Part shown: positions 1 through 5,559 of the stretch, one piece after another
How positions within the stretch are numbered: position 1 is the stretch's first letter
Layout of the letters: each line of letters starts with the position of its first letter
DNA from: JBMZCV01 sp049613665
GTDB lineage: Bacteria > Bacteroidota > Bacteroidia > Chitinophagales > UBA2359
DNA: 6,953 nucleotides
Assembly: GCA_049613665.1 (NCBI GenBank)
Contig: JBMZCV010000223.1
Span: 1-6,953 of the forward strand
Reading direction: 5' to 3'
The notes under the pieces: model-generated
Told to the model about the DNA's origin: nothing
Databases searched by the model: none
What the model saw: only the letters and a program-made list of their open reading frames with translations
Made by a program: the position numbers and the translations under genes

Positions 1-268
1 GGAATTTTGCTGTTCCTTGCTTGCTTTATATCTACTATCTATCTACTACTTTTTGTGTTTGCTAGTGAAAGTAGCAAGGAATTTTGCTGTTCCTTGCTTG
101 CTTTATATCTACTATCTATCTACTACTTTTTGCGTTTGCTAGTGAAAGTAGCAAGGAATTTTGCTATTCCTTGCTTGCTTTATATCTACTATCTATCTAC
201 TACTTTTTGTGTTTTGTAAGATAGCAAAGGACAATTTTGTGTCCCTTGCTTACTTTCTCCTTCTATCC
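1..268. repeat. 77-bp tandem repeat array (3 copies plus remnant), hairpin in each unit
   Basis: Units lie at 1-77, 78-154 and 155-228, followed by a degenerate partial unit at about 229-268. Units 1 and 2 differ at one base (T56 versus C133). Unit 3 differs from them at G12/A166 and diverges over its last ~15 bases. Each junction forms a hairpin: AGCAAGGAAT pairs with (A/G)TTCCTTGCT around a 6-nt loop, at 73-98 and 150-175. A variant with an 11-position stem lies at 223-250. A second, weaker dyad in each unit pairs CTACTTT with AAAGTAG. The array starts exactly at the window edge, so its real length is unknown. 77 is not a multiple of 3 and the units do not encode a conserved peptide, so I read this as non-coding repeat DNA. 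Function unknown. Confidence 0.93.
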
Positions 269-300
269 ACATAATATTTAAAAAAATCTAATTTTTGATT

Positions 301-526
301 TTTCTGAACTTTTTTATGCTACAAAGATACAATGGTTAAGTTTTAATTTTAGTATCAATTTTAGAAGTTTCTTACCTACTCAAAATAGTATTTAGCACTT
401 AAAAAACTTCCTTCTCTGTTTTTCTTATGCTACAAAGATACAGGAACTAAATTTTATTTATATCATTCATTTTCAGCATTTCTTACATATTCAAAACAAT
501 GTGTTATGTTTTAGTAAGCATCTAAC
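301..526. repeat. Degenerate 111-bp direct repeat, two copies
   Basis: Copy A (about 301-411) and copy B (about 412-522) align at a constant offset of 111 bp without net indels. The 17-mer TATGCTACAAAGATACA is identical at 315-331 and 426-442. A second block, TTTCTTAC(C/A)TA(C/T)TCAAAA, recurs at 368 and 479. The rest is only partly conserved and AT-rich. The conserved core, read on the minus strand, contains TATCTTTG, which fits the Bacteroidota -7 promoter consensus TAnnTTTG. I do not see a convincing -33 TTG at the right distance in either copy. This could be a degenerate repeat family, an old tandem duplication, or paired leftward promoter/operator sites for something beyond the left edge. 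Confidence 0.7.
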
Positions 527-628
527 CAAAAAATAACATGACATTTCGTTTAAGCTAATGCCTTGATTATCAATGCATTAGCAACGAATCTACCGATTAT
601 TGAAATAGTAATTTTCACTTAAAAACAT
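527..628. other. Intergenic DNA with a 29-bp near-palindrome (554-582)
   Basis: No coding frame is supported here. At 554-582, GCTAATGC pairs with GCATTAGC, and the inner TTGAT pairs with ATCAA around a single base, with one C/T mismatch between the two stems. No T-run follows on either strand, so it does not look like an intrinsic terminator. Its dyad form would suit a protein binding site or an RNA hairpin; the sequence does not say which. Confidence 0.55.
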
Positions 629-670
629 AAAAAGCGTAAAAGCTTGATTTACAAAACTTTTACACTTTTT
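629..670 (-). terminator. Intrinsic terminator of gldN
   Basis: AAAAAGCGTAAAAG (629-642) pairs with CTTTTACACTTTTT (657-670) across a 14-nt loop. The single mismatch (C635/A664) becomes a G-U wobble in leftward RNA, so the stem is continuous only in that direction. Further U-runs follow (complement of 621-630). It starts 42 bases past the gldN stop codon. The stem is AU-rich, so it may be leaky. Confidence 0.7.
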
Positions 671-712
671 ATTTTATTCAAAAATATTTAGGCAAAACTA
701 CCATGTGCTTAA

Positions 713-1615
713 TCAATAAGACCATAAATTGTGTTCCATTTCAAAAATATTTTCCTTTATTTTTTCTGATTCCAATAAAGCATCTTGGCCTGTTGCATAA
801 TCTTTTACTCTTCTATCCTGAATGTTGGATTCTTTCATGATGTAGCTGGCAAACATTCGCATATCAAAAATATCTACCCAACTCATACCGCTAATATCAT
901 TGAAAGTATTGGCGGCATCATATTTTGCCAAATATTTTCTGATAGCTGGATAATATAACCAATACATGGCTTCTTGGCCTCGGTAGTTTCCGTTGCTATC
1001 AATGACATCACGAATGGGGGCAATGCCCAAAATGCGAACTTTCATTGTAGAGCTTTCTTCATCGAAAACCCAATCTTCCTTGATGCGAAATTTTGTGACC
1101 GACATCCAATTAAAATCATTTTCGATAATTTTCGTGGTTTCCTCAAAAGTATCTGGGTCTATGACCATAATTGTGTCGATAGCACCTAAACGGCCTTGCA
1201 CATCGGCATAGTTGATTTGTTCCTTAAACTCATCATCCATAAAAATATAAGCATCGTCATGTTCGCCAACAATTTTGTTGAAAATGCTAATTAAAGGTTC
1301 TTTTTCGGCCACAAAAGGTAGGTTCATTTTTTGGCGAGTGTCGATGACTCGCCAAATGCGTTTTTGCCAAAAAATATCGGCTTCTCGCAAATGTTCATAA
1401 GCCAATGGCTCTCGCTCTTTAGAAATTGTGCGTTCATACAAGCCATCAATCACGATGGGTTCTGTGCCGCTTTCTTCGCTTTCGCTTTCTGTGTTTGGCA
1501 CTTCTTTGGTAGTGCTATTCCAATCTTCGTAGCTTTCAGTAGTTTGTGCTATGAGTAGCAAAGACGTATCTGACAACAAAAACACAAAAAAACTAAAACT
1601 CAACAATTTTTTCAT
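713..1615 (-). CDS. gldN: Gliding motility / type IX secretion protein GldN
   Basis: This encodes a 300-residue protein of the GldN/PorN family, a periplasmic partner of the outer-membrane lipoprotein GldK in the type IX secretion system; the system exports proteins and supports gliding. A signal peptide is visible at residues 1-24 (MKKLL, a hydrophobic run, then IAQ). A low-complexity acidic/Ser stretch follows at 41-53. The mature body carries family signatures: DGLYERT (57-63), HLREADIFWQKRIWRVID (75-92), KMNLPF (96-101), FRIKEDWVFDE (176-186), RILGIAP (194-200), MFASYIMKESNIQDR (254-268) and EHNLWSY at the C-terminus. Length and both ends look complete. The ATG at 1615 is the only start that gives the signal peptide. 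In most Bacteroidota gldN follows gldK-gldL-gldM; here the upstream neighbour is gmk, 461 bp away, so it stands apart. It may be the sole gldN or an extra paralogue. No clear TAnnTTTG promoter was found upstream. Confidence 0.94.
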   Translation of the reverse strand: MKKLLSFSFFVFLLSDTSLLLIAQTTESYEDWNSTTKEVPNTESESEESGTEPIVIDGLYERTISKEREPLAYEHLREADIFWQKRIWRVIDTRQKMNLPFVAEKEPLISIFNKIVGEHDDAYIFMDDEFKEQINYADVQGRLGAIDTIMVIDPDTFEETTKIIENDFNWMSVTKFRIKEDWVFDEESSTMKVRILGIAPIRDVIDSNGNYRGQEAMYWLYYPAIRKYLAKYDAANTFNDISGMSWVDIFDMRMFASYIMKESNIQDRRVKDYATGQDALLESEKIKENIFEMEHNLWSY

Positions 1616-2043
1616 ATTTGCTAATTTTTTTGATTAAAAAATAAAATTAGGTGATAAAAATGTGAATAAAAGTTGTTTATAATATAATTTTAATTAAAAA
1701 AAATAAGTGTTTTTGTTTAATCTATAAGCTATTGTTTAAGAGAGAATTATTTATAAATTATTTTTGTCATTTTGCTTTTTACGCTTATTTTATATAACGC
1801 TGCTTGTGCAAATTTTAGTATTTAAAAATTCATTTTTTTAGCAAAAAAAAGAAACTGTTCAAATTTTATTTTCGGCTTTTTCAGTCAAAAAATAAAATTT
1901 AAACAGTTTTTCTGATGCCTTTTTTCGTTTTGAATTAGGCACATAGAGGCTTATCATTTTTTTTAAGAAAAATTTTAAAAGCGTTTGACACTTATTTTTC
2001 AATAAAAAAATGCTCAGAAAATAGACATTACTGCACAAAAAAA
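1616..2043. other. 430-bp intergenic region between gmk and gldN
   Basis: Very AT-rich, with no supported coding frame on either strand. It must contain the gldN promoter and 5' leader, because gmk has its own terminator at the right end. It holds the 58-bp inverted repeat at 1852-1909. It also holds a 10-mer AAATAGACAT (2019-2028) complementary to the loop side of the gmk terminator (2053-2062). The 228 bp between 1616 and 1843 are plain AT-rich sequence in which I see no motif worth naming. Confidence 0.6.
1852..1909 (-). terminator. 21-bp inverted repeat, terminator-like hairpin on the minus strand
   Basis: The arm at 1852-1872 (starting AAACTGTTC) pairs with the arm at 1889-1909 (ending AAACAGTTT) over 21 positions, with a 16-nt loop. 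The only mismatch, C1860/A1901, is a G-U wobble in leftward RNA. On the minus strand the stem is followed by one C and then eight U residues (complement of 1843-1850), as in an intrinsic terminator. On the plus strand a shorter T-run follows. It may back up the gmk terminator or end an unidentified short leftward transcript. Confidence 0.6.
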
Positions 2044-2074
2044 GGCGTAATTATGTCTATTTCATAATTACGCC
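2044..2074 (-). terminator. Intrinsic terminator of gmk
   Basis: A perfect 12-bp stem, GGCGTAATTATG (2044-2055) with CATAATTACGCC (2063-2074), encloses a 7-nt loop. In leftward RNA seven U residues follow (complement of 2037-2043). The stem begins two bases after the gmk stop codon. This is a textbook rho-independent terminator and separates gmk from gldN. Confidence 0.9.
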
Positions 2075-2076
2075 AT

Positions 2077-2655
2077 TCAAAGCACTTTTTCGCACACCAA
2101 AAACTTGCTCACAGTTTCATAAGCATCAATTTTTGCTGTATCTAAGTCATCGTTTAGCACCGAAACATCGAAACGAGATTCGTAGGCCAATTCCGCTACC
2201 GCTTTATCCAAGCGTTGCCTTAAAGTTTCTTTACTTTCTGTATCTCGTCGTCTCAGCCTTTGCTCAATAACTTGGATAGAAGGCGGCCGTACAAAAACAG
2301 TCAAAACTCGCTCCCCATAAGCTCGCTTGATGTTTAAAGCCCCTTCCACATCAATATCAAAAATGATATGTTTGCCCATTGCCCAAACACGCTCTAGCTC
2401 TTTGTGCAACGTGCCATAATAATTGCCGTCATAGACTTCCTGATATTCCAAAAAGTCGCCATTTTCTATCTTTTGCAAAAATTCTTTGTAGCTGATAAAG
2501 TGATAATCTTTGCCATCGGTTTCTTTTGCTCGCTTCTCACGAGTAGTTGCCGACACCGAAAAGCTAAGATTAAGGTCTTGCTTCAGCAAATATTTTACCA
2601 AAGTTGTTTTGCCCGAACCCGAAGGTGCTGTGAATATGATAAGTTTACCTTGCAC
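2077..2655 (-). CDS. gmk: Guanylate kinase
   Basis: Cytoplasmic enzyme that phosphorylates GMP (or dGMP) with ATP to give GDP and ADP, an essential step of guanine nucleotide synthesis and salvage. The 192-residue length is normal for the family. The Walker A/P-loop is at residues 10-18 (APSGSGKTT). The GMP-binding region includes SATTREKRAKETDGKDYHF (35-53), EYQEVYDGNYYGT (70-82) and DIDVEGA (100-106). The LRRRDTES segment (134-141) matches the lid region. The start is GTG at 2655: an in-frame TAA lies 15-17 bases upstream with no ATG between, and MQGKLIIF is the usual N-terminus in this phylum. It lies 152 bp downstream of yicC, with a hairpin between the two, and ends in a strong terminator. 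Confidence 0.97.
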   Translation of the reverse strand: MQGKLIIFTAPSGSGKTTLVKYLLKQDLNLSFSVSATTREKRAKETDGKDYHFISYKEFLQKIENGDFLEYQEVYDGNYYGTLHKELERVWAMGKHIIFDIDVEGALNIKRAYGERVLTVFVRPPSIQVIEQRLRRRDTESKETLRQRLDKAVAELAYESRFDVSVLNDDLDTAKIDAYETVSKFLVCEKVL

Positions 2656-2702
2656 GAGTGAAATAATTTTTTAGAAAAATAAAATGATTGTAAAATATAA
2701 AA

Positions 2703-2744
2703 CGATTATGTTTGGCCAAATGATATACGAGCCAAACATAATCG
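2703..2744 (-). terminator. 14-bp perfect inverted repeat between yicC and gmk, probable terminator or attenuator
   Basis: CGATTATGTTTGGC (2703-2716) is perfectly complementary to GCCAAACATAATCG (2731-2744), with a 14-nt loop. In leftward RNA it starts 63 nt after the yicC stop and is followed by UUUUAUAUUUUA, a broken U-run. It would weaken or end yicC transcription before gmk. Both arms also contain TATGTTTG, which fits the TAnnTTTG -7 box (plus strand 2707-2714; minus strand 2740-2733). No TTG is seen at -33 spacing, so a promoter role for gmk is only possible. Confidence 0.6.
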
Positions 2745-2807
2745 CATTTTCAAAATCTTGATAGTGAAGTTTTAAGGTGTATTTAATGTTTTTGGTAACT
2801 ATTTTTA

Positions 2808-3683
2808 TTAAACTATATTCATCAGTTGTTCTTTGATTTTTCCCAACTCATTTTTCATTTTAATCACATAGGTTTGTATAGTCGCATCGTTTGCTTTTGA
2901 GCCAATAGTATTGATTTCTCTGCCTATTTCTTGTGCCAAAAAACCCATTTTTTTACCTTTTATGGCTACTGGCTCGGCTAATTCAGTCAAAAAATGCTTG
3001 CAATGAGCTGCCAAGCGTACTGTTTCTTCGTTGATGTCTAGTTTTTCAACATAATAAATTACTTCTTGTTCAAAGCGATTAGTATCTACTTTTTCGATGC
3101 CAATGATGTCGTTTAGCGAAGCATTTATTCGATTTTTTATACGCTCAATACGTTTGGGAGCAACTTCTTCTATGGCTTCCAAATTGCTGCTAATGGCCGC
3201 AATTCGTTCTTTCAAATCTGTTTCCATTGCCTCGCCTTCTTTTTTTCGAAAAGCCACAAAATAGCCTACTGCCTCAAAAATAAGTGCCGAAACAACTGTC
3301 CATTCTTCCTCTGTTAGTTTTTCATCTGTTGGTATCAATACTTCAGGAATGTTCATAATAACATTCAATATATTGTCTTTCGACAAGTTTAGTTCGTTGC
3401 AAATCTGGCTGATTTCAAAATAATATTTTTTAAACAAATTTTTGTTTAAAGCTGAACTTTGCAAATTACTCGCTTCATTTACAGACACTAATATATCTAT
3501 TTTTCCTCTATGCAAATAATTTTTCAACTTTTTACGCAATACTACATCTTTCGATTTGTAGAGCTGTGGCACTCGCAAGCTCAAATCTAAAAACTTGCTG
3601 TTTAAAGCTCTAATTTCAACACTAATCGCTTTTTGTTGAAATGTAGTTTCGGCTTTTCCGTAGCCTGTCATCGAATATAGCAT
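2808..3683 (-). CDS. yicC: YicC/YloC family endoribonuclease
   Basis: A 291-residue YicC-family protein of normal length. Members are metal-dependent, cytoplasmic endoribonucleases; E. coli YicC affects the small RNA RyhB and has been linked to stationary-phase growth. Family signatures are SMTGYGKAE (4-12), SVEIRALNSKFLDLSLRVP (21-39), HRGKIDI (58-64), KKEGEAMETDL (147-157) and YYVEKLDINEE (210-220). The C-terminal DUF1732 block runs through KGKKMGFLAQEIGREIN (242-258) and TIGSKANDA (259-267). The long helical middle part (about 85-200) is weakly conserved, as is usual. The ATG at 3683 places SMTGYG at the very N-terminus, as in homologues. gmk follows in the same direction, a common pairing in bacteria. 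The RNase role is inferred from family knowledge, not shown for this protein. Confidence 0.95.
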   Translation of the reverse strand: MLYSMTGYGKAETTFQQKAISVEIRALNSKFLDLSLRVPQLYKSKDVVLRKKLKNYLHRGKIDILVSVNEASNLQSSALNKNLFKKYYFEISQICNELNLSKDNILNVIMNIPEVLIPTDEKLTEEEWTVVSALIFEAVGYFVAFRKKEGEAMETDLKERIAAISSNLEAIEEVAPKRIERIKNRINASLNDIIGIEKVDTNRFEQEVIYYVEKLDINEETVRLAAHCKHFLTELAEPVAIKGKKMGFLAQEIGREINTIGSKANDATIQTYVIKMKNELGKIKEQLMNIV

Positions 3684-3736
3684 ATGTTTGTTTTTATTTT
3701 TCTGAATGTAAAATGCGTTTTTTTAATCAAATGTTT

Positions 3737-3815
3737 AGACATACTATTTTTTCTAGCTTAAAGAACCCAATATTTGCAAATTTCATAAGCTTTTTGACTG
3801 AAAAATAGTATGTCT
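3737..3815. repeat. 79-bp compound inverted repeat upstream of yicC
   Basis: The outer arms AGACATACTATTTTT (3737-3751) and AAAAATAGTATGTCT (3801-3815) are perfect 15-bp inverted repeats. Inside, AGCTTA (3755-3760) pairs with TAAGCT (3786-3791), and the tip carries the 10-bp palindrome ATTTGCAAAT (3772-3781). No U-run follows on either strand, so this is not a classic terminator. It occupies a third of the 213-bp gap between the transporter stop and the yicC start. It could be a small terminal-inverted-repeat element, a leader structure of yicC, or a regulator site. Confidence 0.65.
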
Positions 3816-3896
3816 TTCGTCCTAAAACGGTTTCTTTTGTTGAAATAATAAAGGCTATTCTAAAACCATTAAAATTCAGTGATAATATATGTATTT

Positions 3897-4826
3897 TTAA
3901 TTGATTTTGTGTTCTTTTTTCGTAAATGTTTGACTCACCAGAAAAACACCTATGAAAATTAAAATGGCTGAAATGATTTTTTCGCTAGATAAAGTATCTT
4001 TTCCCAATAAAATCGCAATCGTTGTCGCAATAACAGGCTGTGTATAAATGTAAGTGCTAACTACGGAAGCATCAACTTTTTGTAAGGCAAAAATATTGAG
4101 CAAATACGTCATAAAAGTAGTTCCAATGATAACATAAGCCAAACAAGCCCAAATTAAATTGTTGAAAGTGTGCCATTCAATGGCCGCAAACTCGCTAAAA
4201 CCAACAGGCATCACGAAAAACCAACCGAAAAAGAATACCCATTTTATGATGGTAAAAGGGTGATAACGCTGCATCAATGGTTTTACCAACACCAAATATA
4301 AGCCATAAGAAGCCGCATTGATAAAAATAAATAAGTCGCCGAGCCAATTTGTGCCGACAGCTCCGCTCGAATAGCTACTTGTGATAATATATCCTGCTCC
4401 AAGTGTGCCTAAAATAATACCGAAAATTTTGTAGCGAGTTATTTTTTCTTTAATCAGAATGGCCGCAAAAATTAACACCAAAATCGGTGCAGTAATCATA
4501 ATCAGCGAAGCATTGATAGGAGAAGTGAGCGAAAGACCTTTGAAAAATAACAATTGATTGATAGCTACGCCAAATAGGCCGCAAGCTGTCAATAATAAAT
4601 AATCTTTGCGTTCGATGGGTTTGTGAATGAGATGATTTTTGGGATAGATGGCCGTCAAAATCTTATGCAAAATGGCATACATGAGTAGAGCCATACTTGC
4701 ACGAATAACAATAAATCCAAATGGTTTGATATATGCGGGAGTAACTTCTTTTGCGATGATATAGTTTGCTCCATAAATGAGATTAACGACAATCAAAGCA
4801 ATATGAGCTTGTAATTTTGCATTCAT
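3897..4826 (-). CDS. EamA-family (DMT superfamily) inner-membrane transporter
   Basis: A 309-residue integral membrane protein with about ten predicted hydrophobic segments, near 8-26, 35-57, 76-96, 104-125, 132-149, 162-182, 193-211, 224-247, 256-275 and 283-300. This is the doubled five-helix EamA layout of the drug/metabolite transporter superfamily. The first repeat shows NLIYGANYIIAK (15-26), SPINASLIMITAPILV (102-117) and EKIT (127-130) then GIILGTLGAG (136-145). The second shows ASYGLYLVLVKPL (172-184), ASVVSTYIYTQPV (253-265) and a final IFIGVFLVS (290-298). Such proteins export or take up amino acids, nucleosides or other metabolites. The sequence does not give the substrate, and family members cannot be told apart by eye. 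The basic tail (KKEHK) fits a cytoplasmic C-terminus. The ATG at 4826 starts just before the first helix. It is divergent from the DUF1569 gene. Confidence 0.92.
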   Translation of the reverse strand: MNAKLQAHIALIVVNLIYGANYIIAKEVTPAYIKPFGFIVIRASMALLMYAILHKILTAIYPKNHLIHKPIERKDYLLLTACGLFGVAINQLLFFKGLSLTSPINASLIMITAPILVLIFAAILIKEKITRYKIFGIILGTLGAGYIITSSYSSGAVGTNWLGDLFIFINAASYGLYLVLVKPLMQRYHPFTIIKWVFFFGWFFVMPVGFSEFAAIEWHTFNNLIWACLAYVIIGTTFMTYLLNIFALQKVDASVVSTYIYTQPVIATTIAILLGKDTLSSEKIISAILIFIGVFLVSQTFTKKEHKIN

Positions 4827-4831
4827 TGGTG

Positions 4832-4839
4832 CAAAAATA
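4832..4839 (-). promoter_or_regulatory. Candidate -7 box of the transporter gene
   Basis: TATTTTTG on the minus strand (4839 to 4832) fits the Bacteroidota -7 consensus TAnnTTTG. It ends only five bases before the transporter ATG at 4826, so transcription from it would give a leaderless or nearly leaderless mRNA. No TTG at -33 is visible, and such an octamer is not rare in AT-rich DNA, so the call is weak. Confidence 0.25.
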
Positions 4840-4931
4840 TGAAAATTAAAGTGATTTTGTTTAATTTAGCCTATCTAAGTGAAATATTATGTTTTTTTTT
4901 TAACAAAACCGCAAAAACAATTAGTTACAAA

Positions 4932-5399
4932 ATGAATAATACACATTTCATAAAAATAGAAATCTCTACTTTGCTCCAAAAATTAACCCTAGAAACAAAA
5001 CCTCTGTGGGGAATTATGAACGCCCAAAATATGGTGGAACATCTCGGACTGCTGTTTTATGTTTCGACAGGCAAGCCAAATATACGCATTTCTACGCCAG
5101 CCGATAAAATTGAACGTTTTCAAGCTTTTTTGATGAGCGAAAAAACATTTCAACGAAATTTTAAACCTGCCGATTTGCCTACTGACAGTACTGTGCCTTT
5201 GAAATATAAGGATTTGGCAGAAGCCCAAGAAAAATTGATAGAACAAATCAATGCTTTTTATGCTACTTTCGGAAATGATGCCGAAAAAACGATTGCTCAC
5301 CCTGTTTTTGGAATGCTAAATTTGGCACAATGGGAACAGTTTCATCGCAAACATACGCAACATCATTTTCGACAGTTTGGCTTGATAGATGTTGTTTAA
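4932..5399 (+). CDS. DUF1569 / DinB-like four-helix protein
   Basis: A 155-residue protein that resembles the DUF1569 family of the DinB/YfiT-like superfamily: four-helix, often metal-binding proteins of mostly unknown function. Visible marks are NAQNMVEHLGL (30-40) with a candidate metal-ligand His37, then HPVFGML (123-129), and the C-terminal HRKHTQHHFRQFG (138-150) with His138, His141, His144 and His145. The His37 plus HxxHxxHH arrangement fits a divalent-metal site. There is no signal peptide, so it should be cytoplasmic. The frame is open further upstream to an ATG at 4839, but those 31 residues are low-complexity, read from AT-rich intergenic DNA, and would overlap the divergent promoter. 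The ATG at 4932 is a better start and places the first helix as in relatives. The reaction is unknown. The downstream alpha-galactosidase is 160 bp away, so an operon is uncertain. Confidence 0.78.
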   Translation: MNNTHFIKIEISTLLQKLTLETKPLWGIMNAQNMVEHLGLLFYVSTGKPNIRISTPADKIERFQAFLMSEKTFQRNFKPADLPTDSTVPLKYKDLAEAQEKLIEQINAFYATFGNDAEKTIAHPVFGMLNLAQWEQFHRKHTQHHFRQFGLIDVV

Positions 5400-5437
5400 A
5401 ATAAAGATGAAAAAAATTATTTCCTCAAAAAAACTCT

Positions 5438-5540
5438 AGCCGTTGTTTGGTGTTATCACCAACAACTAAAAGGTATATCTCCATATTTTTGACTCATTTT
5501 GTCGTAACAACTTGTTGGTGATAACACCAACAAGGGCGTA
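5438..5540. repeat. Paired hairpin element between the DUF1569 gene and the alpha-galactosidase
   Basis: Two near-palindromes share the core GGTGTTATCACCAACAA in opposite orientation. The first (5442-5466) is GTTGTTTGGTG, TTAT, then CACCAACAAC, with one bulged T. The second (5511-5534) is a perfect 10-bp stem, CTTGTTGGTG with CACCAACAAG, around ATAA. Because each copy is near-palindromic and they are inverted, each can fold on its own or the two can pair with each other across about 45 bp. Neither is followed by a T-run, so they are not typical terminators. The second hairpin ends 25 bp before the galactosidase ATG and could affect its translation. A dispersed REP/MITE-like repeat is also plausible. 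Confidence 0.75.
5484..5491 (+). promoter_or_regulatory. Candidate -7 box of the alpha-galactosidase gene
   Basis: TATTTTTG between the two hairpins fits TAnnTTTG. A transcript starting a few bases downstream would carry the second hairpin (5511-5534) near its 5' end. No TTG is found at the proper -33 distance, so this is only a candidate. Confidence 0.25.
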
Positions 5541-5559
5541 AAAAGTAAACTTAGCTTAC

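Noticed and set aside
7..219. A 70-codon open frame across the tandem repeat
   Set aside because: The 77-bp unit shifts frame at each copy, so the peptide does not repeat. It is a low-complexity product of repeat DNA with no upstream signals.
1..268. CRISPR array
   Set aside because: The whole 77-bp unit is repeated with no unique spacers, and no cas gene is in the window.
974..1211. Open frames on the plus strand inside gldN
   Set aside because: They are antisense to a well-recognised gene and encode nothing familiar.
2404..2661. Plus-strand frame overlapping gmk
   Set aside because: It is antisense to the P-loop and GMP-binding region of gmk; no independent support.
3737..3815. Intrinsic terminator of the transporter gene
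   Set aside because: No U-run follows the stem on the minus strand, the loop is 49 nt, and it lies over 80 bp past the stop codon.
4839..4931. N-terminal extension of the DUF1569 protein from the ATG at 4839
   Set aside because: The extra 31 residues are AT-driven low complexity, lie in the divergent promoter region, and do not resemble a signal peptide or the family N-terminus.
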